A stretch of 50,979 nucleotides of DNA from an uncultured Azohydromonas sp. (lineage in GTDB: Bacteria > Pseudomonadota > Gammaproteobacteria > Burkholderiales > Burkholderiaceae_C). The notes under the pieces were generated by a model. That model was not told the origin of the DNA and made no database searches. It saw only the letters and a program-made list of their open reading frames with translations. Each line of letters starts with the position of its first letter. Position 1 is the first letter of the stretch. The DNA is taken from the NCBI RefSeq assembly GCF_937926365.1, contig NZ_CALAOH010000252.1, forward strand, positions 1 to 50,979, written 5' to 3'. Of this stretch, positions 25,550 to 33,513 are shown one piece after another. Both the position numbers and the translations under genes were made by a program.

Positions 25550-27040
25550 TCAATCCAATCCCATTGGGAAGTATCCAACATTCAATCTAATGTTGCGCAG
25601 GCGTACCATTTTCGGTTTGCCGTCAGATGCAAAATTGGCCCTGACGAACACCGCGTCTTTATGATCTGAATCTATCGACAAGAACTGCTCACAGACAAAC
25701 ATGCTCTTCCACACGCCTGGTTCGCATTTACCAGAGTTTCTATGGTGATACCCGGAATCCCCATACCCGCCAAGGGTCAGGTAAGCCTCCCCGATGCTCA
25801 CGAACATCTCGGCAGAAAGCGTCATGTATTTTCCGTGCAACGATCTGCAGCACTCCGCGCTCAGACTCAAAGACGAATTAATAAAAATATTCCTAGAATT
25901 AACCAGTCGAAGATTCAAAGTAAATTCACTATTTGAGCCTTCCACATCAATCTCCGACTCCTTATCATTTCTGATCCACCATTTATCATTGATAAGACCA
26001 TTATTTCCAATTTGAGACAAGACGCCTCTCGTTTCACAGTGGCTTTGAGCCATTAAATTATCATTTATCGTCGGACGGGGAGATACCAGTCTCCAGCGCT
26101 CGCCATCATAGAAACAATAGGCTCCCGTGAGGGAGCCATTGGCGTAAAAACCAACATTAGAAAAAAAGACTTGCCTGCCTGGTGCTTCGTGCAAATATCT
26201 GTATTGCCAAAGCACCTCCTCACCGGTTGATTTCAATGAATGAAACGGGTCAGCAATGTTGACCAATGCTCTTTCCATTCTTCTTTGTCGTTTATTGGTT
26301 TTATCTTCTGGCATCAATTCGCTGATTACTTTCTTAAGATCGAGTCGATCTCGGAACCTCCCTAAGAGATCCATTGCCTCATATACATAGGTCACTTTCT
26401 TTCCAAAAAACATAACGTGAGTATCCAGATCCAGCGTCTGAATAATTATTTTCTTGTTTGGTGGGGCTGACCTCAAGAACAGGTCCGCATTAATTGTGTC
26501 AATATCGTCGTGACCATGGATCAAATAAATTGCAGAATCGCGCCACAATTTGGCGGCAACTTCATCAAGGTTGACATGGCGCCTACCCAGCTCCTCAATA
26601 TGCAATCTCAACTCATCCCAGGCATAATCCTTGCTAATGTTCAGGTTAATTTGAGGGTTGGAAGCTATTGCATTAGCATTGATTTGCAACGCATGATAAA
26701 TGGCGCCATATCCTGACATTGACGATCCAAAAAAACATACGGAACCTTCTTCATATCGAGAAGAGAAGTGCTTAATCACTTTTTGATATGTTTCGCCAAA
26801 ATCATCATCAAGATACCAAGAATTATTGGGGTCGGTGATAAACAACAAATCGCATATTTGGTTCTCCAGGAAAGAGCGGAGTGCCATATATTTACCGCCT
26901 TGATTGTGTGCGCTCATTACAATCAAAAGCTGTCGCGAACTATTATCTCTGTCAAATGGCACATAAAGCACCGTTTTTCCAAAAACTACCTGTTCATTGT
27001 TGGCTACAATACCTTTGACATCGTCGAGAACTGTTTCCAT
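25550..27040 (-). CDS. Alpha/beta-hydrolase-like protein with C-terminal beta-sandwich, 496 aa
   Basis: I do not recognise a named family. The N-terminal half (about residues 20-230) looks like an alpha/beta hydrolase. The nucleophile elbow GSSMSGYG has Ser107, and S109 replaces the usual glycine. An acidic/His region is YLIHGHDDIDTI, and a final candidate histidine is in LDLDTHVMFF. Residues about 300-496 have the strand pattern of a jelly-roll carbohydrate-binding module (for example MFVSIGEAYLTLGGYGD and VRLRNIRLNVGYF). No signal peptide or membrane helix is seen, so it is probably cytoplasmic. It could be an esterase or acyltransferase acting on capsule precursors, or a modifying enzyme. 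It is markedly AT-rich. It lies in the serotype-specific part of the locus, 179 bp downstream of the KpsS-like gene, with an inverted repeat in the gap. Function unknown. Confidence 0.65.
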   Translation of the reverse strand: METVLDDVKGIVANNEQVVFGKTVLYVPFDRDNSSRQLLIVMSAHNQGGKYMALRSFLENQICDLLFITDPNNSWYLDDDFGETYQKVIKHFSSRYEEGSVCFFGSSMSGYGAIYHALQINANAIASNPQINLNISKDYAWDELRLHIEELGRRHVNLDEVAAKLWRDSAIYLIHGHDDIDTINADLFLRSAPPNKKIIIQTLDLDTHVMFFGKKVTYVYEAMDLLGRFRDRLDLKKVISELMPEDKTNKRQRRMERALVNIADPFHSLKSTGEEVLWQYRYLHEAPGRQVFFSNVGFYANGSLTGAYCFYDGERWRLVSPRPTINDNLMAQSHCETRGVLSQIGNNGLINDKWWIRNDKESEIDVEGSNSEFTLNLRLVNSRNIFINSSLSLSAECCRSLHGKYMTLSAEMFVSIGEAYLTLGGYGDSGYHHRNSGKCEPGVWKSMFVCEQFLSIDSDHKDAVFVRANFASDGKPKMVRLRNIRLNVGYFPMGLD

Positions 27041-27148
27041 AAATTCAAGAGTATTGATTGATTGTTAATGTCAGCCAGCAAATAACAAATGCCCACAAGC
27101 ATGAGGGTCGGCTCTGCTGCTCATTTGCGTTGCTGCTGATTAAATTGG

Positions 27149-27195
27149 GTGGTCGCAACATTTCCAGGTTCTATTGCCGAATTTGTTGCGACCAC
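27149..27195. repeat. Perfect 12-bp inverted repeat between two capsule genes
   Basis: GTGGTCGCAACA (27149-27160) and TGTTGCGACCAC (27184-27195) are exact complements around a 23-nt loop. It lies 25 bases downstream of the KpsS-like gene stop on the minus strand. It may be a terminator or attenuator, or a small mobile remnant. There is no T tract. Confidence 0.75.
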
Positions 27196-27219
27196 TGCTT
27201 TGATGTTGTTTCGCGAAAC

Positions 27220-28743
27220 CTACGCCGAAGGCGTTATGGCTTCTTTGATATTGTTTTTTGCTTTGACGGCGTCATTTAAGAGTGCAGTTGTGGCTTTCTT
27301 TGCCTTGGCTTTGGATTCTGTTTTTGCAGGGGCGCTGATGCCATTTGCAGCGTTCGCTGCCGCCTGCTTGGGTTTGCCTTTCACAAGCCCAATGTGGGCG
27401 GGCAGTGAGAATAATTCCGTTAATCGAGATACACCGGAGTCGTGTACGGAGACAAGCTGACGCTGCAATAGTCGGGTTGAGAATTCCTCAAAGCGACGGA
27501 ACTCGCTAAGTGTTAAAGTGCCTTGAATATTTCCTGCGCTAATATCGCTGACGAATCTACTGATGTCGTGCAGTAGGTAGTCATGCGTGAAGCCTTTTTG
27601 GCCAAAGAACGCGTTTCCGAACTGCACAGGCTTCAGTCCCTCGAAAGCCGCTTCCAACAGGCCTTGAGAGTTTAGTCCCGTGACGAATGTGCACTCTTCA
27701 AACAAGGCCTTGAGCGGGTAGTGATCGACAATTGCGATGCGATTTTGTAAGGTTTCAGGCAGAGACCTCACATAATCGGCAATAACGTCACGAGTCAACG
27801 AATGACGGATGTTGATTTTTTTCTCTTCCCAGGGATGGGCCTTGAAGACAACATTAAGCCCCGCGCGCGTTAGCTCAAGAATTAGATTCTTGTAGAAAGC
27901 GATGGAAGCAAGGCCAAGCTGCTTGTATTCAAGTAAAGAAAAATCGTTTACAACCTGTCCCAGAATGGCAACGACTGGCGCATTGGGATCTGTGAACTTA
28001 ATTGGCGCAGCTTGTTCCGGTTGCTGAACGTTCTTATTTTCTCTCAACAATATTTTGTTGATGGCTTTGGTGCGTTCGCGTTCATGTACATCCTCAGAAT
28101 CGTACCCTCCCAAGGAATTGAAAACCGCTTTGTGGCGAATACTGCAATTGTTTGCGATCGGTTCGTATTTTTCTTCGCAATAGTAATCATTGCCTGTGAA
28201 GAAGCTTTCCATGACCAATACTTTGGTCGGTGTGAGTCGCAAATATTCCATCAGCGATCGCTGATAGATTAACGAGCCAGAGAAGATACAGGCGTGTGTG
28301 TGAACGGGTTGGCTTGCGAGGCGGGAGGACCAAAAGTCCAGCCAGTCCCAGGCGGCTGCCATGTTTTGCAATAAGATTGCTCTGTTGTTTTGATATAGTT
28401 TTTCAAAAATGGCTTTGGCGGAGTCAGGGTAAGCATTGTCATACCAAGTACTGCTGGTGGAGACAAGTGCGAGCGTCTCAGCTCGGGCAGCTTTGAAGAG
28501 GTTTACACCTTTGACGGTGTATTTGAATAACACCGGGGAACTCAGGTGTGACAGTACGCGGTAGCGCTCATAAAGAACAGACGCCTTTGACTCATAGTTG
28601 CCATACAAGGCAATCCAGTCTTTGCGCTCTGTTTCGAAATGAGCGCTTGCTCCGCTTTTTTCCAGAAACTTGTGGAAGGAAGTAAAATTTTTCTGGTTAA
28701 TGTGCAGATTGTCGGGAATAAAAATGGAAATTTTGCTGGTCAT
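27220..28743 (-). CDS. KpsS/KpsC-like glycosyltransferase, 507 aa
   Basis: The fold follows the capsule-synthesis (KpsS/KpsC) family in a divergent form. The block VLVMESFFTGNDYYCEEKYEP sits where KpsS has its FEEGYLRP motif. VVFKAHPWEEKK corresponds to the KxHP motif. VTGLNSQGLLEAAFEGLKPV corresponds to the VNSTSGLQALYHG block. This places it among putative Kdo- or related-sugar transferases that build the repeat unit, rather than the conserved linker enzyme. The last 50 residues are a Lys/Ala-rich tail (for example PAKTESKAKAKKATTALL), unusual for the family and possibly a membrane- or nucleic-acid-contacting segment. Its ATG overlaps the stop of the upstream GT4 gene (ATGA), so the two are translationally coupled. 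The gene is AT-rich. Confidence is moderate for family and low for donor sugar. Confidence 0.65.
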   Translation of the reverse strand: MTSKISIFIPDNLHINQKNFTSFHKFLEKSGASAHFETERKDWIALYGNYESKASVLYERYRVLSHLSSPVLFKYTVKGVNLFKAARAETLALVSTSSTWYDNAYPDSAKAIFEKLYQNNRAILLQNMAAAWDWLDFWSSRLASQPVHTHACIFSGSLIYQRSLMEYLRLTPTKVLVMESFFTGNDYYCEEKYEPIANNCSIRHKAVFNSLGGYDSEDVHERERTKAINKILLRENKNVQQPEQAAPIKFTDPNAPVVAILGQVVNDFSLLEYKQLGLASIAFYKNLILELTRAGLNVVFKAHPWEEKKINIRHSLTRDVIADYVRSLPETLQNRIAIVDHYPLKALFEECTFVTGLNSQGLLEAAFEGLKPVQFGNAFFGQKGFTHDYLLHDISRFVSDISAGNIQGTLTLSEFRRFEEFSTRLLQRQLVSVHDSGVSRLTELFSLPAHIGLVKGKPKQAAANAANGISAPAKTESKAKAKKATTALLNDAVKAKNNIKEAITPSA

Positions 28744-29870
28744 GCCGCCACCATTGCTTCGGGTTCAAGAGCGCTGCTTTCATTTTTTATAGATATTTCC
28801 CTGTCGAAGTTTTCAGATTCGATTGTGGGCGGCTTTAGCAAGTCTGTGCCAAGAATGTTGGAGTAGGCGCGCAAATTGCCTTCAACGGATTGACGCCAAG
28901 TTAGCGCACTGCTGGCTTTCGATAGGCTGCGCCGCTTTAATGCATTTAAACTGGCTCGATTGTCCTCACAAAGAGAGTTAATCATGTCCGCATCCGTCTG
29001 CGGATCCAGTGTCAAGAACATTCCGTTATGCCCGTGGCGAATAAGATCTTTAGCCATTCCGATAGGAGATGAGAGCACGGGTGTTCCGGTAGCAATTGCT
29101 TCAGGAATGTTGGCTGGGCCTCCTTCATGGCTGCTACACATCAGCAGCGCATCGATGGCCTCGTAATAGCTTTGAAAAACGCGATAAGGAAGGCGCTCAA
29201 ATACAGTGACTTCAAAACCCAAGCGCCGAAACGCAATTGCGTCAATGCTCCTGTCTTGTCCTACGAAGGTGAAGCTGAAAAGATCCGGGTCGAGCCGCTT
29301 GACCAGTTCAGAAAGATATGCTTCTCCCTTGACCCGTCTTGCATATCTGCGGGAAGCGATGCCTAGGTTGACTTTGTCTGAAGCAGCGCCCGTGTTGATA
29401 TTGCTGCGCAGTCGAAGCACCTTATCGTTGTAGCCATGAGGCACCACGTACAGTTGATCCTCAGCAATTCCATCGGCGTATAGGATTTGCTTCTGAGTCT
29501 GATTCAGGCATATGACGCCAGCGGCTTCCATGTAGCGCGGCAGGAATCGTGGCTTGCTGTGCCATACGTCCGGATCATCCAAATCATGGTGTACCGTGCA
29601 GACGCTATTGCTCACTAATTTTTTTTCAAGGTGCGGTCTATGGTAGTGATGAATGGCAGCGCCTTCTATTGGCAGTATGGACACCTCATGTCTGACCCAG
29701 TTCGGACTGTATTCCTTGAAGTATTTCATGATTGCGGAAAATATTCCGCTTTCGACGTCTTTCGACATCACATGGTTGATCAAGTAGCCGTCACTTTTCA
29801 TGTTGAATATCTGGTTTATGCGCTTGGTAAGAACGTGGTTGACTGCCAGCCTATTTTGTGACAACCGCAT
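28740..29870 (-). CDS. GT4-family glycosyltransferase, 376 aa
   Basis: This is a retaining glycosyltransferase of the GT-B fold. The C-terminal half has the nucleotide-sugar site EGGPANIPEAIATGTPVLSS, containing the two conserved glutamates of the E-x7-E motif, followed by the HNGMFL loop. The central segment TVHHDLDDPDVWHSKPRFLPRY and VPHGYNDKVL are typical acceptor-domain landmarks. It probably adds one sugar of the capsule repeat at the cytoplasmic face. The start is uncertain: ATG 29870 is used here, but an in-frame TTG at 29909 or an ATG at 29801 are possible and none has a good ribosome site. The gene begins the AT-rich glycosyltransferase unit and is coupled to the next gene by a four-base overlap. 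Confidence 0.82.
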   Translation of the reverse strand: MRLSQNRLAVNHVLTKRINQIFNMKSDGYLINHVMSKDVESGIFSAIMKYFKEYSPNWVRHEVSILPIEGAAIHHYHRPHLEKKLVSNSVCTVHHDLDDPDVWHSKPRFLPRYMEAAGVICLNQTQKQILYADGIAEDQLYVVPHGYNDKVLRLRSNINTGAASDKVNLGIASRRYARRVKGEAYLSELVKRLDPDLFSFTFVGQDRSIDAIAFRRLGFEVTVFERLPYRVFQSYYEAIDALLMCSSHEGGPANIPEAIATGTPVLSSPIGMAKDLIRHGHNGMFLTLDPQTDADMINSLCEDNRASLNALKRRSLSKASSALTWRQSVEGNLRAYSNILGTDLLKPPTIESENFDREISIKNESSALEPEAMVAA

Positions 29871-30044
29871 CAAACTCGCGCGGACAAGAAGACCGAGAAA
29901 GTATTGCAAGACTCGTGTCGATCTATCCGTGGTGTCGAGTATTTAAGGACGTGGGCCAAGCCGACAAGGAGAGCGGTAAGGCTGTATTGCGTTCATGCCT
30001 GTACCGCTAGTTCATACCGGATTGGTATATATCTGGTTCAGATT

Positions 30045-30074
30045 GATATGCAGTCCTATAAATGTTGATGTCAA
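30045..30074 (-). promoter_or_regulatory. Candidate promoter of the glycosyltransferase unit
   Basis: The 230 bp between the GT4 start and the kpsF stop contain a consensus TTGACA on the minus strand (30074-30069). CATATC at 30050-30045, 18 bases on, matches half of the -10 consensus. The leader to the GT4 start would be about 170 nt. The remainder of the gap shows nothing else. Confidence 0.4.
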
Positions 30075-30100
30075 CGACCGTTGCTTATTGTAGCCTGCCC

Positions 30101-31048
30101 TTAGGCAATGTCGTAAATCTGCAGCACGCCCACCACGTGTCCCTCGGGTTCGCAGACGACCAGCGAATTGATCTTGAGCTCGCGCATGCGCTCCTCGGCC
30201 ACGCCGAAGCGCTCGTCCGGGCCGATCCATGCCGGGTGCATCGTCATCATGTCGTGCGCCTGCAGGCCCATCGGGTTGTCGTGGCGGTCGAAGGCGCGGC
30301 GGATGTCGCCGTCCGTGATCACGCCGCGCAGCCCGTCGTCGTCCACCACCAGCGCCAGGCCCAGCCGGCCCGTCGTGATCAGGTGCACCACGTCACGGAA
30401 ACCCATGTTCGGCGAGCACAGCGGCAGGTTGTCCTTGTGCATCACGTCGCGCACGCGCGTGAGCAGTCGCCGCCCCAGGCTGCCGCCCGGGTGGAAGCGC
30501 GCGAAGTCCTCGGGCTGAAAGCCGCGCACCGTGGACAGCGCCACCGCCAGCGCGTCGCCCATCACCAGCGTCGCCGTGGTGGAGCTCGTGGGCGCAAGGT
30601 TGTTGTTGCAGGCCTCGCGCGACACCGACACGTCCAGCACCACGTCGGCGTGGCGCGCCAGCGTCGAGTTGGCCTTGCCCGTCATGGCGATGACCTTGTT
30701 CTGCTGGTGCTGCATGAAGGGCAGCAGCCGCACCAGCTCCTCGGTCTCGCCGCTGTTGGAGATCATCAGCACCACGTCCATCGGCCGGATCATCCCCAGG
30801 TCACCGTGGAAGGCCTCGCCCGGATGCACCGAGAACGACACCGTTCCCGTGGAGGCCAGCGTGGCGGCGATCTTCTTGCCGATGATCCCGGACTTGCCCA
30901 TGCCCACCACGACCACCCGGCCGCGCGTGCTCATCACGATGTCCACCGCCTTGGCGAACTCCGTGTCGAGCCGCTGTGCCATGTCGGCCAGTGCCTGGCG
31001 CTCGATGTCGATCACCTGACGGGCGATCTCGGTCACATTCGTTGTCAT
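30101..31048 (-). CDS. kpsF: KpsF, arabinose-5-phosphate isomerase, 315 aa
   Basis: The enzyme converts ribulose-5-phosphate to arabinose-5-phosphate, the first committed step toward Kdo. The N-terminal SIS domain (about residues 35-175) has GMGKSG and the SNSGETEE phosphosugar loop. HPGGSLGRRLL leads into two CBS domains (about 205-315, LPLCSPNMGFRDVV and DRHDNPMGLQAHDMM). Length is about 12 residues less than the E. coli paralogues KdsD/KpsF. ATG 31048 has CTGGAGAAG upstream. It is third in the unit kdsA - kdsB/C - kpsF, with a 31-bp gap from the preceding gene. A housekeeping kdsD elsewhere is likely, so the name kpsF rests on context. Confidence 0.92.
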   Translation of the reverse strand: MTTNVTEIARQVIDIERQALADMAQRLDTEFAKAVDIVMSTRGRVVVVGMGKSGIIGKKIAATLASTGTVSFSVHPGEAFHGDLGMIRPMDVVLMISNSGETEELVRLLPFMQHQQNKVIAMTGKANSTLARHADVVLDVSVSREACNNNLAPTSSTTATLVMGDALAVALSTVRGFQPEDFARFHPGGSLGRRLLTRVRDVMHKDNLPLCSPNMGFRDVVHLITTGRLGLALVVDDDGLRGVITDGDIRRAFDRHDNPMGLQAHDMMTMHPAWIGPDERFGVAEERMRELKINSLVVCEPEGHVVGVLQIYDIA

Positions 31049-31079
31049 TGCTACTTCTCCAGACTGATTTCGGATGGAG

Positions 31080-32360
31080 TCACTGCGCCATGCGGTGCAT
31101 GAGCTCGGCGTACCCGCTCGCCGAAGTCGCCACACGTTCCTTGCCCTGCGCCTGCAGGATCGCGTCGGCCAGCTCGCGCAGCGCGCCCTGGCCGCCGCCG
31201 AGCTTGAGCACCCCGGTGGCCGCGCGTTGCACGTAAGCCGGGGCATCGGCCACGGCGAACGACAGCCCGCACGCGGCAAAGGCCGGCAGGTCGATGCTGT
31301 CGTCACCAATGCACGCCGTCTGCTGTGCCGTCACGCCGGCCTGGTCCATCAGCGCCGCGCAGGCCGCGGCCTTGTCCTTCACGCCGAACTGGTGCAGCGA
31401 CACGCCCAGGTCCGCCACGCGCTTGCGCAGCACCGGCGAGTCACGCCCGGACAGCACCGCCACGCGCACGCCGCTTTCCTCCAGCAACCGCATGCCCAGG
31501 CCGTCGCGCACGTGGAAGCGCTTGAGCGCCTCGCCGTGCGCGTCGTAGAACAGCCCGCCGTCGGTGAGCACGCCGTCCACGTCCGTGATCAGCAGCCGCA
31601 CCTGCGCCAGGCGCTGCTCCAGGGTTTGCGGCTCGGGCTGGCCGGCCATGAGCGCACGCACGCGCTCCAGGCACGCTGGCGTGTCCACGCCCGGCCCGGT
31701 GGGCTCCACCACCCAGGCCCGAATGCGCAGTCCGGCGGCCAGCAGCCGCAGCTGCTCCAGTTGCTCGGCGCGCTCCATCATCGGCTGGCGCAGCGTCGCG
31801 TAGCTGGCCAGCACCTCGCGCCGGTAGGCGTACACGCCCACGTGCTTGAGATAGCGTGCCGTGTCGCCGCCGTCGCGCGGGTAGGGAATGGGGGCGCGGC
31901 TGAAGTACAGCGCGTCGCCGTTGTCCGCCAGCACCACCTTGACGGTGTTGGGGTTGGTGGCTTCCGCCGCGGGCAGCGGATGGCACAGCGTGCCCACCTG
32001 TACCGCGGCATCGGCGCGCAGCCCCGCGATGAGCTTGGCCACGTCGCCCGGACGCACCAGGGGCTCGTCGCCCTGCACGTTGACGAACACGTCGCCGTCC
32101 ACGCGCTGCATCACTTCCACCAGGCGGTCCGTGCCGGTGGGATGCCCGCTGGAGGTCATCTCCACCCGGCCGCCAAAGTCCCGCACCGCCGCGGCCACGC
32201 GCTCGTCGTCGGTGGCCACCAGCACGTCGCTGGCGCCCTCGATCTCCAGGCAGCGTTCCCAGACGTGCTGGATCATCGGCTTGCCCCACAGGTCCGCCAG
32301 CGGCTTGCCGGGCAGGCGCGAGGAGCCGTAGCGCGCCGGAATGACGATGACCGCGCGCAT
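31080..32360 (-). CDS. kdsB-kdsC: Fused CMP-Kdo synthetase / Kdo-8-phosphate phosphatase, 426 aa
   Basis: Two normally separate enzymes of the Kdo pathway are joined. Residues 1 to about 248 are 3-deoxy-manno-octulosonate cytidylyltransferase (KdsB/KpsU): PARYGSSRLPGKPL, VATDDERV, VNVQGDEPLV and HVGVYAYRREVL. After a short linker (LEQRLAQVR) residues about 258-426 are the HAD phosphatase KdsC. It has DVDGVLTDG with the nucleophile aspartate, VLSGRDS, GVKDK and GDDSIDLP. The fusion catalyses the steps before and after free Kdo: removal of phosphate from Kdo-8-P, then activation with CTP. The ATG at 32360 overlaps the kdsA stop by one base (TGATG). Both active sites look complete. Confidence 0.93.
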   Translation of the reverse strand: MRAVIVIPARYGSSRLPGKPLADLWGKPMIQHVWERCLEIEGASDVLVATDDERVAAAVRDFGGRVEMTSSGHPTGTDRLVEVMQRVDGDVFVNVQGDEPLVRPGDVAKLIAGLRADAAVQVGTLCHPLPAAEATNPNTVKVVLADNGDALYFSRAPIPYPRDGGDTARYLKHVGVYAYRREVLASYATLRQPMMERAEQLEQLRLLAAGLRIRAWVVEPTGPGVDTPACLERVRALMAGQPEPQTLEQRLAQVRLLITDVDGVLTDGGLFYDAHGEALKRFHVRDGLGMRLLEESGVRVAVLSGRDSPVLRKRVADLGVSLHQFGVKDKAAACAALMDQAGVTAQQTACIGDDSIDLPAFAACGLSFAVADAPAYVQRAATGVLKLGGGQGALRELADAILQAQGKERVATSASGYAELMHRMAQ

Positions 32361-33184
32361 CAGGCCTGCACCGCCGAGTGGATGGTGGTGAGTTGCTTGA
32401 GCAACTTGGGCAGGTCGCTGAAGGGCAGCATGTTCGGGCCGTCGCACGGGGCCTTCTCGGGCTCCGGGTGGGCTTCCATGAACAGGCCCGAGACGGCACC
32501 GGTGGCCACCGCCGCGCGCGCCAGGTGCGGCACGTACTTGCGCTCGCCGCCGCTGGACGTGCCTTGCGCACCGGGCAGCTGCACCGAGTGCGTGGCGTCG
32601 AAGATCACCGGCGCGCCGGCGGTCTCGGCCATCACCTGCAGGCCGCGCATGTCCACCACCAGGTTGCCGTAGCCGAACGAGGTGCCGCGCTCGCACACCA
32701 TGAAGTGGTCGTCAGGCACGCCGGCCTCGCGCGCGGCCGCGCGCGCCTTGGCCACCACGTTCTTCATGTCCCAGGGCGCGAGGAACTGGCCCTTCTTGAA
32801 GTTCACCGGCTTGCCCGCGCGCGCCACCGCCGCGATGAAGTCGGTCTGGCGGCACAGGAAGGCGGGCGTCTGCAGGATGTCCACCACCTCCGCCACCGGC
32901 TTGGCCTGTTCGGCCTCGTGCACGTCGGTCAGCACCGGGACGCCGAACTTCTCGCGCACCTCGGCCAGGATCGACAGGCCCTGGTCCATGCCCACGCCGC
33001 GGAAGCTCGACGCCGAGCTGCGGTTGGCCTTGTCGAACGAGGATTTGTAAACAAAAGGCAAACCGGCCTTGTCAAAAATGCCCTTGAGTTCCTCCGCGGT
33101 TTCCAGTGCGAAAGAGCGGGATTCGATGGCGCAAGGACCGACGATGAACAGCAGCCCGCCGGGCGGAAGAATGGACTTGGTCAT
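32360..33184 (-). CDS. kdsA: KdsA, Kdo-8-phosphate synthase (metal-type), 274 aa
   Basis: The enzyme condenses phosphoenolpyruvate with arabinose-5-phosphate to form Kdo-8-phosphate. The TIM-barrel signatures are KSSFDKANRSS, LTDVHE, FLCRQTDF, the CERGTSFGYGNLVVDMRG block and FMEAHPEPEKAPCDGPN. The N-terminal motif is VGPCAIES. Cys18 is the residue that binds metal in the metal-dependent class; E. coli KdsA has Asn at this place and needs no metal. Length is slightly below the 284-aa E. coli enzyme. It is first of the three-gene Kdo unit. A second kdsA for lipopolysaccharide may exist elsewhere, so this copy may be capsule-dedicated. Confidence 0.94.
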   Translation of the reverse strand: MTKSILPPGGLLFIVGPCAIESRSFALETAEELKGIFDKAGLPFVYKSSFDKANRSSASSFRGVGMDQGLSILAEVREKFGVPVLTDVHEAEQAKPVAEVVDILQTPAFLCRQTDFIAAVARAGKPVNFKKGQFLAPWDMKNVVAKARAAAREAGVPDDHFMVCERGTSFGYGNLVVDMRGLQVMAETAGAPVIFDATHSVQLPGAQGTSSGGERKYVPHLARAAVATGAVSGLFMEAHPEPEKAPCDGPNMLPFSDLPKLLKQLTTIHSAVQA

Positions 33185-33513
33185 GAACGTGTTCCAGGAT
33201 CAGTTGGCCCCGGTCGCCGCGGAAGGTTTTGTCGCGGACTTAACCTGTGGGCATGGAGCCGCCAGCCCGGGTATGAGCCCAGGGGTGAACGGCACGGACT
33301 TATGGACCAGGCGGATTTTCCCTCAATGACAAGTGCAGGGAAGAGCGGCCTGGAAATGATTTCAGGAGCGCGGGAGTTGTTGGCAGTTATCGGTGAGTTC
33401 GGTCGAGCGAGCCCTGTGCCGCACGGCAATAAGGGCTTTGTCGTGATATCGCAAAACAGCCAAGGGAATTTTTCACGCTTTTGGCGACTGCTTGTCGAAT
33501 CGAGGTTCAGGCT
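33185..33513. other. Gene-free gap upstream of the Kdo genes
   Basis: These 329 bp separate the stop of the three-domain KpsC-like gene from kdsA. I see no gene. TTGTCA on the minus strand near 33326-33331 is a fair -35 element, but no -10 sits at normal spacing. A short hairpin (CCTGGG with CCCGGG) lies near 33268-33283. A promoter for kdsA-kdsB/C-kpsF is expected here but is not identified. Confidence 0.5.

Noticed and set aside
29994..30010. GCGGTA on the minus strand ahead of the GT4 gene, a possible ops core
   Set aside because: Only six bases match and the flanks do not fit the consensus.
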